A stretch of 64,000 nt of DNA, from contig JAFLEF010000005.1 of the NCBI GenBank assembly GCA_017309115.1, positions 62,001-126,000 of the forward strand. The letters are read 5' to 3'. The position numbers and the translations under genes are program-made. The notes beneath the pieces were generated by a model. That model was not told where the DNA came from and did no database searches. It saw nothing but the letters and a program-made list of their open reading frames with translations. Below are positions 9,351 through 17,924 of this stretch, piece by piece; position 1 is the stretch's first letter, and each line of letters opens with the position of its first letter. The stretch is from Verrucomicrobiota bacterium (lineage in GTDB: Bacteria > Verrucomicrobiota > Verrucomicrobiia > Limisphaerales > UBA9464).

Positions 9351-10019
9351 TCACTCGGGAACCCAACGCAATTCCGGATGATCCCGACGACCCCGCTGAT
9401 TCCGGAAGTCCCAGTAGTCGACGTTGGGATAACGTCGGCCATGACCGTCGAGAAAGAGAAACTGGGCCCCGCGTTGATGGAGGTTCGTGTGAACGTTGTT
9501 GGGTCCGGCCACCGCCGCCAGACGACCATTGTCGAACAACCAGACGGTGTGTCCCGGCGACGGCAGCGAACCCAGCCGAACCTGATTGCCGCTACCCGAG
9601 CCGTTGACGTGTTGGTTTAGGCAGTAGTGAAACAGGTTGTTGGAATTGCTCCGCCGCGAGTTGGCCGGACAAATCCACAGCGTTCGTCCGGGATCCACCC
9701 GCGGATTGGTCCGCCACGGCAGTTCCGAATAGGGCGGCATTCCCAGTGCCCGGGGCAGATCAATGTACCAGCCCTCATTCACGGAACGACCGTTGGGCGT
9801 GCCATCCTGCGGCAGGTAATCCTGATTCTCGGCAGCCCACAGAAACGTCGCGATGCCCCACTGCCGGAGATTCGACAGGCACGCGGTGCCGTGAACTCGC
9901 GATCGGCCGCGGCTCAAGGCCGGCAAGAGGAGTCCGGCGAGCACGGCAATCACCGCCACGGCCAGGAGCAGTTCCAACAACGAGAACCCGCGGCTCGAAC
10001 GGACAACAGGACCGGTCAT
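9351..10019 (-). CDS. Pseudopilin-like protein with N-terminal methylation motif and H-X9-DG signature
   Basis: A 222-residue protein whose N-terminus (RGFSLLELLLAVAVIAVLAG) is a type IV prepilin/pseudopilin signal: a short basic leader, GFSLLE cleavage site and hydrophobic helix. Near the C-terminus, His followed by nine residues and Asp-Gly (H-QRGAQFLFL-DG) matches the H-X9-DG motif found in the very numerous planctomycete/verrucomicrobial pseudopilin-like proteins. It is probably anchored in the inner membrane or assembled by a type II/IV machinery. Its exact role is unknown. It is transcribed in the same direction as the phosphoesterase at 7864-9273 with a 77-base gap. Confidence 0.88.
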   Translation of the reverse strand: MTGPVVRSSRGFSLLELLLAVAVIAVLAGLLLPALSRGRSRVHGTACLSNLRQWGIATFLWAAENQDYLPQDGTPNGRSVNEGWYIDLPRALGMPPYSELPWRTNPRVDPGRTLWICPANSRRSNSNNLFHYCLNQHVNGSGSGNQVRLGSLPSPGHTVWLFDNGRLAAVAGPNNVHTNLHQRGAQFLFLDGHGRRYPNVDYWDFRNQRGRRDHPELRWVPE

Positions 10020-10083
10020 GGGCCCCTGTCATAGCAAGCGCCGGCCGGGGGCTGTATCGTCAGATTTAGTGAGCGCTCGGAGA

Positions 10084-10971
10084 CTATCCGATCTTCAGAC
10101 CGTGTCGGTCGGCTGCCAAAAGGTGGACCGCAGAGTCGGGCAAGACTCGGTGCATCGCCACCGCGACGGCTTCGGGATTCTGGAGCGTGAGGCAGATGAT
10201 GGTGCTGCCACTGCCGCTCAACCAGCCGCCAATCGCCCCGGCCTTTTCCCCGGCACGGATCACCCGGCTCAGCGGCGGGATCAGCTGTTCGCGGTAGGGC
10301 TGATGAATCCGGTCATCGAAACATCCGCGCAGCGCCTCTAGATTCCCGCTCGCAAAGGCGGCGGTGATCAGAGCGACGCGAGTCAGGCAATGCACCGTAT
10401 CCGCCTTGGAGAACTGCAGCGGAACCAGTTTGCGCGCGGCGGGAGTGCTCACTTCGAAGTTGGGGATCAAGGTCACGAAGTGGGCCTTCGCCGACACCGG
10501 GAACCGGATGGCCCGCGCTTCGGTGCCCACCAGTGTGGACGCCGTGAAGCCGCCCCAGAGCGCCGGTGCCGCATTGTCCGGATGTCCTTCCAACCGGGTC
10601 ACCAACTGAAACAGATCCTCGCGGGTCAACGGCTCCTTCGTGAGCTGATTGAGCGCCGCCACGCAACCCAGGCGGGCGGTGACGCTGGATCCCAAGCCCC
10701 GGGCCAACGGCACATCCCCAGTGATGGCAATCTGGAATCCGAACGCCGGCTGCCGGGACGCCTTGAAGAACGCCTTCGCCGCCTCGGTGAGCATGGCGGT
10801 GGCGGGACCTCGCGAGTCCTCAGAGATCGGCGAGGTGATCGTGATGGCCCGGCCCGCGGCCTTCGTAACGGTGATGCGGTTGTAGAGATTTAGTGCCAGA
10901 CCGAGGGTATCGAAGCCCGGGCCAAGATTGGCGGTCGTGCCGGGAACGCGAACGGAAGCGGAGGAGGACAT
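10084..10971 (-). CDS. thrB: Homoserine kinase
   Basis: A 295-residue GHMP-family kinase that phosphorylates L-homoserine in threonine biosynthesis. The N-terminus VRVPGTTANLGPGFDTLGLAL is the conserved homoserine kinase opening, and the ATP-binding GHMP motif PLARGLGSSVTARLG is in the middle. A C-terminal GGWLSGSGSTIICL segment completes the fold. The length matches the family. No other thr genes are adjacent; gpsA and plsY lie 22 bases upstream on the same strand, so it may be the last gene of a plsY-gpsA-thrB unit. Confidence 0.95.
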   Translation of the reverse strand: MSSSASVRVPGTTANLGPGFDTLGLALNLYNRITVTKAAGRAITITSPISEDSRGPATAMLTEAAKAFFKASRQPAFGFQIAITGDVPLARGLGSSVTARLGCVAALNQLTKEPLTREDLFQLVTRLEGHPDNAAPALWGGFTASTLVGTEARAIRFPVSAKAHFVTLIPNFEVSTPAARKLVPLQFSKADTVHCLTRVALITAAFASGNLEALRGCFDDRIHQPYREQLIPPLSRVIRAGEKAGAIGGWLSGSGSTIICLTLQNPEAVAVAMHRVLPDSAVHLLAADRHGLKIG

Positions 10972-10993
10972 GGAAACAGAACGGAAAACGGAA

Positions 10994-11974
10994 CTACGAT
11001 TCAGATTTGGATTCGCGGTTTAGAATATCGGCCACCGCTTTTCGGGGTGATTTCCCTTCGTACAACGTGGCATGAACCTCGGCGGTGATTGGCGCGCTGA
11101 CGCCCAGTTTTTGCGCCAACTCGTGAGCGGACCGGCAGGTGGGATAGCCCTCGATCGCGGTTTTGGCGGAGGCGAGCACGTCCGCCACGGGTTCGCCCTT
11201 GCCGATGCGTTCGCCAAACCCGCGGTTGCGGCTGAGCTTGCTGGTGCAGGTGACGGTGAGATCACCCAGACCACTCAATCCGTAGAAGGTCTCCGCCCGG
11301 GCACCGGACGCTACACCCAAGCGCCGCATCTCGGCCAAGCCCCGGGTGATCAGCGCCGCCTTGGCATTGTCGCCCAGCCCGAGTCCGTCACACGCACCGG
11401 CGGCGATGGCCACCACATTCTTCAGGGCTCCGCCCAGTTCCACACCCAACACATCCGGCGAGGTGTAGACCCGGAACGAAGGTCGGTGGAACAAATCCTG
11501 AATTAAGGCGCCCAACGCCGGATCATGGCTGGCGGCTACCACGGCGGTCGGAACGCCTCGGGCCGCTTCCGCCGCCAAGGAGGGTCCGGAGAGGGCGGCC
11601 AGGCGAGCTTGGGGAACAGTTTGTCCGAGGACCTGACACATGGTCAGTCCGGACGTGTGTTCAATACCCTTGGTGGTGCTGACCACAAAGCCGGCGAATC
11701 CGGCAAGGTGCTGCGTGATTTCCCGAAAGGCCTTCGAAGGAACGGAAACCACCACGCCCTCGGCTTCGTGCAGTGCGGTGGCGAGGTCGGGCTCCAGAAT
11801 CAGTTCCACCGGCAGCGTGACGCCCGGCAAGTAGCGCCGATTCTCCCGCTGGTTGGCCGCCTCGGCCAAGCGAGCCGGATCGTGGCCCCAAAGGGAGACC
11901 CGATGGCGATTTTGGGAAAGGATCAGAGCGAGGGCGGTTCCCCAGGCACCGGCCCCTAAGACGGCAAGATTCAT
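10994..11974 (-). CDS. gpsA: Glycerol-3-phosphate dehydrogenase [NAD(P)+]
   Basis: A 326-residue enzyme that reduces dihydroxyacetone phosphate to sn-glycerol-3-phosphate for phospholipid synthesis. The N-terminal Rossmann motif is LGAGAWGTALA; STTKGIE and GVELGGALKNVVAIAAG are the signature substrate-binding and catalytic Lys regions. Length is typical. The start overlaps the stop of plsY by four bases (11971-11974), so translation is probably coupled: GpsA supplies the substrate used by PlsY. Confidence 0.96.
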   Translation of the reverse strand: MNLAVLGAGAWGTALALILSQNRHRVSLWGHDPARLAEAANQRENRRYLPGVTLPVELILEPDLATALHEAEGVVVSVPSKAFREITQHLAGFAGFVVSTTKGIEHTSGLTMCQVLGQTVPQARLAALSGPSLAAEAARGVPTAVVAASHDPALGALIQDLFHRPSFRVYTSPDVLGVELGGALKNVVAIAAGACDGLGLGDNAKAALITRGLAEMRRLGVASGARAETFYGLSGLGDLTVTCTSKLSRNRGFGERIGKGEPVADVLASAKTAIEGYPTCRSAHELAQKLGVSAPITAEVHATLYEGKSPRKAVADILNRESKSES

Positions 11975-12612
11975 GAAGAGGTCGCAGTATCGGAACGTTT
12001 CGATCGGAACTCAAATCGCGGTTCGGTTCCGGCTCGCAGCCGCTGGATATTACCCCGATGCCGCCAGATCGCCATTCCGCCCAGCACCCCCGCCAGCACC
12101 CAGAGTGCGCGGTTGGACGTGGTGAAGTAGGTGCCGATGGGCAAGGCCACCGCGGCCATGATGCTCGCGATCGACATGTACCGGCTGATCACCAAAACGA
12201 GAAACCAAGTACTAAGGGCGATCACCAGAGCCCAGGGCAGCAGCGCCCCCATGACGCCCGCCGACGTGGCGATTCCTTTTCCGCCCTTGAACCGCAACCA
12301 GCAGGTGTAGTTGTGGCCCAGAATGGCTCCAATTCCGGCCACCAGCGGCAGGTACGTGGCCGCGTTTCCTGAAACCCAGCCAGCCGTTAGCAGTGGCACC
12401 CAATTCACGGCCGCCGCACCCTTAAACGCATCCATCAGCAGCACGAAGATTCCCGGGCCCTTACCCAGAACCCGAAATGCGTTGGTTGCGCCAATGTTTC
12501 CCGAGCCGTGCGCCCGCAGATCCACGCCTTTGGCCCGAGCCACCAAGTAGCCCGTGGGAATTGATCCCACCAAATACGCCGCGACCAGAGTCAGGAGAAA
12601 TCCAACGATCAT
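11971..12612 (-). CDS. plsY: Acyl-phosphate:glycerol-3-phosphate acyltransferase
   Basis: A 213-residue integral membrane acyltransferase that transfers an acyl group from acyl-phosphate to glycerol-3-phosphate, the first committed step of phospholipid synthesis. The conserved loop SIPTGYLVAR and the GSGNIGATN motif are visible, as is FKGGKGIATSAGV. Several hydrophobic segments span the length, as in PlsY. It is the first gene of the plsY-gpsA pair. The partner enzyme PlsX is encoded in this window at 38639-39664. Confidence 0.96.
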   Translation of the reverse strand: MIVGFLLTLVAAYLVGSIPTGYLVARAKGVDLRAHGSGNIGATNAFRVLGKGPGIFVLLMDAFKGAAAVNWVPLLTAGWVSGNAATYLPLVAGIGAILGHNYTCWLRFKGGKGIATSAGVMGALLPWALVIALSTWFLVLVISRYMSIASIMAAVALPIGTYFTTSNRALWVLAGVLGGMAIWRHRGNIQRLRAGTEPRFEFRSKRSDTATSS

Positions 12613-12787
12613 CTCGTGCCGAACTTTTAGGAAGCGAACCCCTCGGAAGCCAGCCGGGAGTTGCAGGATTGCCGAGAGGATATGTCTTGCGTCTTTCCGC
12701 GAACCGAGCGGCGAGTCATCGTTCCACCAGACTCCCGGCCATCAACTTCAAGAAGAGTCCCCGGCGACACCACCGCTGAATAATCTC

Positions 12788-14113
12788 ATGCCACCTCCCC
12801 AGCCCTCAACGAGTCCCTCGGGATGGCGTTCCTCAGCGGCGCGCCTACTGGCCCTGGCCATTGGCGATCCCCACCAGTTTCCACTCGATCACCGACTGTT
12901 CAATTCCGTCAGCCTGCTCAATACCATCACCAACATCGGAGGGCTCCCCAGCCTGTGGCCGCTGCAGAACGCCGGAGTGTTGATCGCCCTGAATCTGGGG
13001 ACCGGCCTGATCTTTCTGGGATTCTACGCCGTGGCCCGCTTCCGCGGCCTTTACCGTCCGCTCTACTGGCCTTTCGTCCTGACCATCGCGGTTTTTCTGT
13101 TCGCCAATATGCTATTCAACGCCGGCTCAGCAGGCGGCGCGGTCTGGTATTTGGTGCCGGCCCTTATCATTGCGACCGCGCTCGCACCCCGCACCCGGGA
13201 TGCCCTGTTGGCTGCCCTTCTGTTTGGCTGTGCTGCGTTGGGAATTCTGCTGGTGGAACAACGCTGGCCCGGCTGGATCCGCCCGTACGGATCCGCCCCC
13301 GAACGTCTGGCCGATGTAGCTGGAAACATGTTGTTTGCCCAGTGGTTCTCCGCGGGTTTGGTCTGGCTACTGGCGAGGACCCTGAACGCCGAGCGTCATC
13401 GATCCGAAGTGCTGCTGTTGAACGTGCTTCCCCGCGAGATTGCCGCCGAACTCAAACGGGAAGGCCGGGTGGAACCCCACCACTACGATCACGCCACGGT
13501 CCTGTTCACCGACTTTGTGGGCTTCACCCGGATTGCCGAGTCCCTCACGCCAGCCCAACTCATCGCCCGACTTGATGAAGCGTTCCAGGAGTTCGACCGC
13601 ATTGTTCAAACCCGGGGATTGGAGAAGATCAAAACTATCGGCGACGCCTACCTCGCGGTGGGCGGAATTCCCCGGGAGAACCCCACGCACGCGCTCGACT
13701 GTGCCTTGGCGGCGCTGGAACTGGTGCGGGCCACGGAACGTCTGCGACAGCGCCACGAAGCCGCCGGCGAACCCGCGTGGAGTCTGCGCGTGGGATTACA
13801 CAGCGGTCCGCTAGTGGCCGGGGTCATCGGCACGGAGAAGTTCGCCTACGACGTCTGGGGCGACACGGTCAACACGGCCAGCCGGCTGGAGTCCTCGGGG
13901 ATTCCCGGTCAGATCAATCTCTCAGCTGCCACCCGGCAGGAACTGGCGGAGTACTTCGAGTGCGAATCCCGAGGTCGAATTGAAGCCAAGGGCAAGGGCG
14001 AGTTGGAAATGTTTCTTCTGCGAGGACTGCGTCCGAAATTCGCCGAAGCCGATGGAACGCCGAACGCCCGCTTCTGGGAAGGGCATCGACGCCGTGGACA
14101 GGGGAGATCCTGA
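12788..14113 (+). CDS. Membrane-anchored class III adenylate cyclase
   Basis: A 441-residue protein starting at the ATG at 12788 (MPPPQPSTSPSG). A longer frame from 12554 exists but its N-terminus has no coding character and overlaps plsY. About six hydrophobic segments occupy residues 20-200, followed by a class III cyclase domain. Metal-binding aspartates are in VLFTDFVGFTRI and KTIGDAYLAV; Lys in EKIKTIGD and Asp in YDVWGDTVNTASRLES fit adenine specificity. It is expected to make cAMP at the inner membrane. It is transcribed divergently from plsY. The input signal is unknown; the N-terminal part may sense a membrane-associated cue. Confidence 0.9.
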   Translation: MPPPQPSTSPSGWRSSAARLLALAIGDPHQFPLDHRLFNSVSLLNTITNIGGLPSLWPLQNAGVLIALNLGTGLIFLGFYAVARFRGLYRPLYWPFVLTIAVFLFANMLFNAGSAGGAVWYLVPALIIATALAPRTRDALLAALLFGCAALGILLVEQRWPGWIRPYGSAPERLADVAGNMLFAQWFSAGLVWLLARTLNAERHRSEVLLLNVLPREIAAELKREGRVEPHHYDHATVLFTDFVGFTRIAESLTPAQLIARLDEAFQEFDRIVQTRGLEKIKTIGDAYLAVGGIPRENPTHALDCALAALELVRATERLRQRHEAAGEPAWSLRVGLHSGPLVAGVIGTEKFAYDVWGDTVNTASRLESSGIPGQINLSAATRQELAEYFECESRGRIEAKGKGELEMFLLRGLRPKFAEADGTPNARFWEGHRRRGQGRS

Positions 14114-14207
14114 AAGGCTGAACAGAAAGGCGACGACGAATCGGTAATTCAACTTCCTGACGCGCACGGCTCCGCAGAGCGTCGCCCGACCTTTGCCTCA
14201 ATCAGGC

Positions 14208-14235
14208 CTCTCAGCTCTCAGCCCTCAGCTCTCAG
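14208..14235. repeat. Four tandem 7-bp units (CTCTCAG/CCCTCAG)
   Basis: Between the cyclase stop and the convergent lipoprotein gene, the 7-mer occurs four times head to tail, as CTCTCAG, CTCTCAG, CCCTCAG and CTCTCAG. It lies 12 bases from the stop of the neighbouring minus-strand gene. Short repeats of this type placed between converging genes are usually dispersed intergenic repeats. No function is evident. Confidence 0.6.
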
Positions 14236-14247
14236 CTGATCCCCAAA

Positions 14248-15045
14248 TCACTGCGCCTTCGGCCACTGGACCACGTCGGCGCGCGGCACCGAGAGGGTTT
14301 CGCCCGCCCGCGTTCGAAACATTGCAATCACGTCATCGCCGCCGGCGTCCCGACCCAGGAACACTCGGCCATCCTTGAGTCGCACCACATCAGGCTGACG
14401 ATTGAACCAGGGATTGTCCGTGGGTTTCCACGAGGAAGGCACCACGGACTTGCCGTCACAAACCGAGCAGGTTTGGACCCGGCCGCCCTGGCAGGCCTTA
14501 CACACGATCCTTCGTGCGCCGTCGCAGGTGGGACAATTGCCAGCGCTGACGAGTTGTCCATTCTCCAGTTTCCAGATTTCGCCGGCATGATACTCCGAGA
14601 CGGTCCAGGTATTACGCGAACCCGGGAGTTTCAGAATGAACGCCATCGATCCCGGAGGCATTCCCGGCTTGGGATCCCGAACCCACGTTCCTTCCTTCCG
14701 CGTGATGCACGGACCCGGACAATCCTTCCAACCCGCCTGGCACCCCGGTTCGGCACAGGCGACCTGGCCTCGACCCGTGCAGCTGAAACACCACTGTTCG
14801 CCCGGTCCGAGCTGTCGCGCCGGCGCGGGAGTCGCTTTGGGAGCAGCCGGGCGCGGCACCTTCTTCCGCTTCGCCAGCTTCTCCTCCAACGCCACCGTGG
14901 TCTCGTCCGGACCTTCGTCTACGGCATCCGGACCCGGTTCCGTCTGGGCAACTTCCGGCGGCTTCGATTGCGGTGAGCAACCGGTAAACACCAGCCCGCT
15001 GCCCAACAGGCATCCCATCCAAACCAACAGCAAAAGTGTCTTCAT
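14248..15045 (-). CDS. Lipoprotein with DnaJ-like CxxC zinc-cluster repeats
   Basis: A 265-residue protein from the ATG at 15045 (MKTLLLLVWMGCLLGSGLVF). It has a lipoprotein signal ending in the lipobox VFTGC, then a Pro/Glu/Asp-rich linker. Two cysteine-rich stretches follow: residues with CFSCTGRG, CAEPGC, CPGPC, and later CPTCDGARRIVCKACQGG and CSVCDG. These CxxCxG units resemble the zinc-finger cluster of DnaJ. The C-terminal part (VVRLKDGRVFLGRDAGGDDV) resembles a small beta domain. It is probably an envelope-anchored zinc-binding protein; the partner is unknown. A start at 15114 would hide the signal peptide, so I reject it. Confidence 0.82.
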   Translation of the reverse strand: MKTLLLLVWMGCLLGSGLVFTGCSPQSKPPEVAQTEPGPDAVDEGPDETTVALEEKLAKRKKVPRPAAPKATPAPARQLGPGEQWCFSCTGRGQVACAEPGCQAGWKDCPGPCITRKEGTWVRDPKPGMPPGSMAFILKLPGSRNTWTVSEYHAGEIWKLENGQLVSAGNCPTCDGARRIVCKACQGGRVQTCSVCDGKSVVPSSWKPTDNPWFNRQPDVVRLKDGRVFLGRDAGGDDVIAMFRTRAGETLSVPRADVVQWPKAQ

Positions 15046-15146
15046 GATCTGATCCCCGCCCCGACGCGTTTCCGCAACCGGATCCCTTTTGCCCGAGGAC
15101 ACCCCTCGAAGCAAATGGAGTCTTCGAGGAACGGTACGGGGGAAGC

Positions 15147-15278
15147 GGTAAGGTCGGAGCGGGGGAAGTACGGGAAAGGAGAGTCTCCCGCGGAGGCGCG
15201 GAGCATTCGGAGGGGAAAATGGTGTGTGCCAGGTCCGCGGACTCGGCCCGTCCTTACCCCTTACCTTCTGTCCTTACC
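15147..15278. repeat. Dispersed GGTAAGG-type repeat cluster
   Basis: One plus-strand copy of GGTAAGG (15147-15153) faces three copies of its complement CCTTACC (15252-15258, 15259-15265, 15272-15278), so the region can fold back on itself. The last copy supplies the TAA stop codon of the epimerase gene. It reads as a small intergenic repeat cluster, not coding sequence. Confidence 0.45.
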
Positions 15279-16554
15279 GTTTCCCAAATTGCTGCTCGAA
15301 GATCACCAGGGCCCGGACGTCGTGGTAGTTGGCCTTCCAATTGTGGGCCAATCCGGACGCCTTGGGAGCGCCCGTCTCGGTGACAGTATCCAGCCAAATG
15401 CCCGACTTGGGATCGGTCTGGTGTTGCTGAATCCAGGTTAACAGCCGGGTGAGATTCTCGCGGTAACTGGGATCCTCCGGACGGTCCCGCAGACCATAAC
15501 TCAGCGCCGCCAACATCTCCGACTGCACCCACCAGACCTTGTCGCGATCCGTGGCCGGTTCGTTGCCGCGTCCACGATTGTAGACTCCTCCGCGCTCCGC
15601 ATCCGCGCCCAGCCGAATGGCGTGTTCCACGTGTCGGTGAAAATGGGGCCACGACTGCGGCCGGCCCAGCACCTCCTCGGCCCGTAGCATCAACCACGCA
15701 AACTCCACGTTGTGCCCATAGCTCAAACCAGCGCTGGCGGGATCGCTAACGGGCTTCCAGTCCGGTTGGAAATGGAACGCGGACCGGGCGGGATCGAGCG
15801 GATAAAAGTAATCCTGATTCAACTTCAGTGACTCCTCCAGCGCCGCCTTGACCGCGGGGTCCTGGGTTTCGGCGAACAGCTCGGCAAAGGCCTCCATCAG
15901 ATGCAGGTGCGTGTTGGCGCTCTTGAAACCGGCCACTTCCACGATGGCTTGAGGATCCTTGGCCGGGAGCGGGGTCCAGTTTCGTTCGAAGTGTTCGTTC
16001 CAGCCCCGGTGGACGGGATCATGCGCCCGCTCCTGGATCACCCGGAACAAAGCCTGGGCCTCCTTCAACGCCTCCGGATCCCCGCTCGCCCGGTAGTATT
16101 CCACCAAGGCGTAGATGACGAAGGCCTCCCCGTAGAGGCGCTTCCGCAGGTCACGAGGGGATCCATCCCGATTCACCGACCAGAAATAGCCGCCGTACTC
16201 GCGGTCCAGGAATCGTTCCCGCAGGAACTTCACTCCGTGCGCCGCCGCCTTCAGGTAATCCCGACCCCCGACTGACAATCCCTGCCGATGCGCCAAGGAG
16301 AAGCCCCAGACCATCCGGGCCTGGGTGACGATTTGCTTCTCGTCGGGCACGCAGCGTCCCTTGCGGGCGTCGTCACAAAGCGCGTAGCCACCTCGGTCCC
16401 AGTCGATCGCCGTGTCGTACCAGTAAGGGAGGACGGTGTTCTGGAGTTGCTGTCGGGCGGTCCCCGCCTCGGCGGCAAATGGAGTGGCTCCGCACGTCGG
16501 GAACACGCCCAGCCCAAGGAGGGCCAGAAGCAGGAACAGCCGGGGAAACGTCAT
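15274..16554 (-). CDS. Exported AGE-family sugar 2-epimerase (cellobiose/N-acylglucosamine 2-epimerase-like)
   Basis: A 426-residue protein from the ATG at 16554, which begins a signal peptide (MTFPRLFLLLALLGLGVF); a start at 16671 would add 39 residues with no signal. The fold is the alpha6/alpha6 barrel of N-acyl-D-glucosamine 2-epimerases. Family motifs are RLYGEAFVIYAL, ANTHLHLMEAF and SYGHNVEFAWLM; the last contains the catalytic His-Asn-x-Glu typical of cellobiose 2-epimerases. The predicted export is unusual, since most characterised members are cytoplasmic. Substrate: a hexose or disaccharide, not determinable from sequence. Its stop codon lies in a repeat cluster. Confidence 0.85.
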   Translation of the reverse strand: MTFPRLFLLLALLGLGVFPTCGATPFAAEAGTARQQLQNTVLPYWYDTAIDWDRGGYALCDDARKGRCVPDEKQIVTQARMVWGFSLAHRQGLSVGGRDYLKAAAHGVKFLRERFLDREYGGYFWSVNRDGSPRDLRKRLYGEAFVIYALVEYYRASGDPEALKEAQALFRVIQERAHDPVHRGWNEHFERNWTPLPAKDPQAIVEVAGFKSANTHLHLMEAFAELFAETQDPAVKAALEESLKLNQDYFYPLDPARSAFHFQPDWKPVSDPASAGLSYGHNVEFAWLMLRAEEVLGRPQSWPHFHRHVEHAIRLGADAERGGVYNRGRGNEPATDRDKVWWVQSEMLAALSYGLRDRPEDPSYRENLTRLLTWIQQHQTDPKSGIWLDTVTETGAPKASGLAHNWKANYHDVRALVIFEQQFGKR

Positions 16555-17162
16555 GCTGGAAGGCTGCGGCCAAGGGAGCGAAAGGGTCAACGGGAGACCG
16601 GTACGGGCTGCCGGGCAGCCATCGGGGGACGCAAAAAGGGGGGCAGCGCTCCCCAGCACCACCCCCCCCACCTATGCGTAACCTCCGGCTGAGAACCGCG
16701 GGTCTAGAACTCCGCTGCTCAGAACAACCGGAAAAATTCTTTTCCGCCGCTCACTGACTGTTACTGACCGCTCCTGTTCAGAAAAGTTTCAGTCCAAGAT
16801 CGAATCGGGATCAGAACGTAAGCGGCCCGACCGACGAAGCCTTCCTAAGCAGTCACTTTGCCAAACACCGGGAAACGCCAGGAAGTTGCACAAAATACCT
16901 AACTTCGGGGGTGTGGACGTGACCAACCTGTCGCGATCTTCTCAGTTGTCATCGAGTTGTCACCGAACGGACGGGTGAAGTTCATGGGCGTTCTGACGGG
17001 AATTGCGCGTCTGCGTGAAAATCCCGCATGACCCAATTGAGGCAGGTAGCCCCCGCCCGTAGCCGCGGCATGCAGTAGGCGCCATCCAGACCTACCCGAC
17101 CGTCGACAACTAACGGAAACCGCAGTACGAAGGTCGACTGCAATGAGGTGCTGCGAAACGCT
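16555..17162. other. Gene-poor stretch, no supported gene
   Basis: About 600 bases without a convincing reading frame. It contains an 8-base direct repeat AGTTGTCA at 16944-16951 and 16955-16962, spaced 11 bases start to start (one helical turn), which could be a regulator site. The frames present are short and have no recognisable domains. Base composition is more mixed than in the neighbouring genes. Confidence 0.5.
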
Positions 17163-17456
17163 ATGATCGCCTTTGAGATTTACAAAAACGGCCAGCGCCA
17201 ATTCACGGCGGGTGCTGCTGATTACCAAACGCTGATTTCTACCCTCACCTTGATCCATCCTTCACACCCAGACACCCGTGATCCCGTGGTTCTATTCGGT
17301 ACCACAGGAATCGTTCCCAAGCCGTTCAAGTCTGCCTACTGGCCGGAGTGCGATCTCGTAGTGGGAGATCGCGTCGAGATTAGGATCATCGAAACGGATG
17401 CCCCTGACGTCCCGTCCCGGATTGAAGCGTCCGATCCCTATCTGAAGCCTACCTAA
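17163..17456 (+). CDS. Small hypothetical protein
   Basis: A 97-residue protein starting MIAFEIYKNGQRQFTAGAA; a GAGGTG lies 12 bases before the ATG. A GTG at 17148 is an alternative start. The sequence has normal amino-acid composition, alternates predicted beta strands and loops, and ends IEASDPYLKPT. I do not recognise a named family. No signal peptide or membrane segment. It stands alone in a gene-poor region, so its status as a real gene is likely but not certain. Confidence 0.55.
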   Translation: MIAFEIYKNGQRQFTAGAADYQTLISTLTLIHPSHPDTRDPVVLFGTTGIVPKPFKSAYWPECDLVVGDRVEIRIIETDAPDVPSRIEASDPYLKPT

Positions 17457-17505
17457 CGCAGATCACTGAACCGAACGCGTCGGTCATTCCTTTCATTAAC
17501 GAAAC

Positions 17506-17853
17506 GTGGGCTCGCTTGGTCCAATTTCGGTCGTGTACTTCAGCATTCTGCTATTTGGATGCTCGACGAGTCCGACTAACCCACTCTCACTCAACACTTC
17601 ACCAAATTGGAGTGGTCAGTGGCTAGGACCGGATGAAAGAGCCAGCACGGAATTTCTTCGATCGTCTGGAGCCCGCCTAGCTAACATCTGTGGGTGTATT
17701 GCAGCGAAGTGGAGCCAGCAACTATGCCCTGGGTTGAACGAGGCCGGAGAGCGGGGCGGGAGCGGGGTGATCCGCAGATTGACGCCGATTCGCACAGATT
17801 TCCGGAAGGAAGTCCGCCCGTTCCGGGTTGGGTTGGTCCAGACTCAACGCTGA
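17506..17853 (+). CDS. Possible short lipoprotein, C-terminal part doubtful
   Basis: The frame starts with GTG and its first 20 residues (MGSLGPISVVYFSILLFGC) look like a lipoprotein signal with the lipobox LLFGC, followed by STSPTNPLSLN. Beyond about residue 70 the composition loses protein character and the frame runs into a dispersed repeat (17772-17790). It could be a truncated or decayed lipoprotein gene, or chance. No family recognised. Confidence 0.25.
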   Translation: MGSLGPISVVYFSILLFGCSTSPTNPLSLNTSPNWSGQWLGPDERASTEFLRSSGARLANICGCIAAKWSQQLCPGLNEAGERGGSGVIRRLTPIRTDFRKEVRPFRVGLVQTQR

Positions 17854-17924
17854 ACTAGGGCGCTGCCTCGATTGTTCGATACTCGTACTCCCAAGAATCT
17901 GCGGAAATCGGCGTCAATCTGCGG
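17772..17924. repeat. Exact 19-bp inverted repeat, arms 17772-17790 and 17906-17924
   Basis: CCGCAGATTGACGCCGATT at 17772-17790 is repeated exactly as its reverse complement at 17906-17924. Further partial copies (AATCTGCGG at 17896-17904, and ACGCCGATTCG near 17940) cluster around it. This is the kind of short dispersed repeat seen scattered through large verrucomicrobial genomes. It lies in the non-coding stretch before the ceramidase-like gene. Confidence 0.7.

Noticed and set aside
12554..12787. N-terminal extension of the adenylate cyclase frame
   Set aside because: It overlaps the divergent plsY start, is rich in Arg/Ser/Pro and lacks any fold; the ATG at 12788 is enough.
16899..17258. 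119-codon minus-strand frame in the gene-poor stretch
   Set aside because: No recognisable domain; it overlaps the better plus-strand small gene at 17163-17456.
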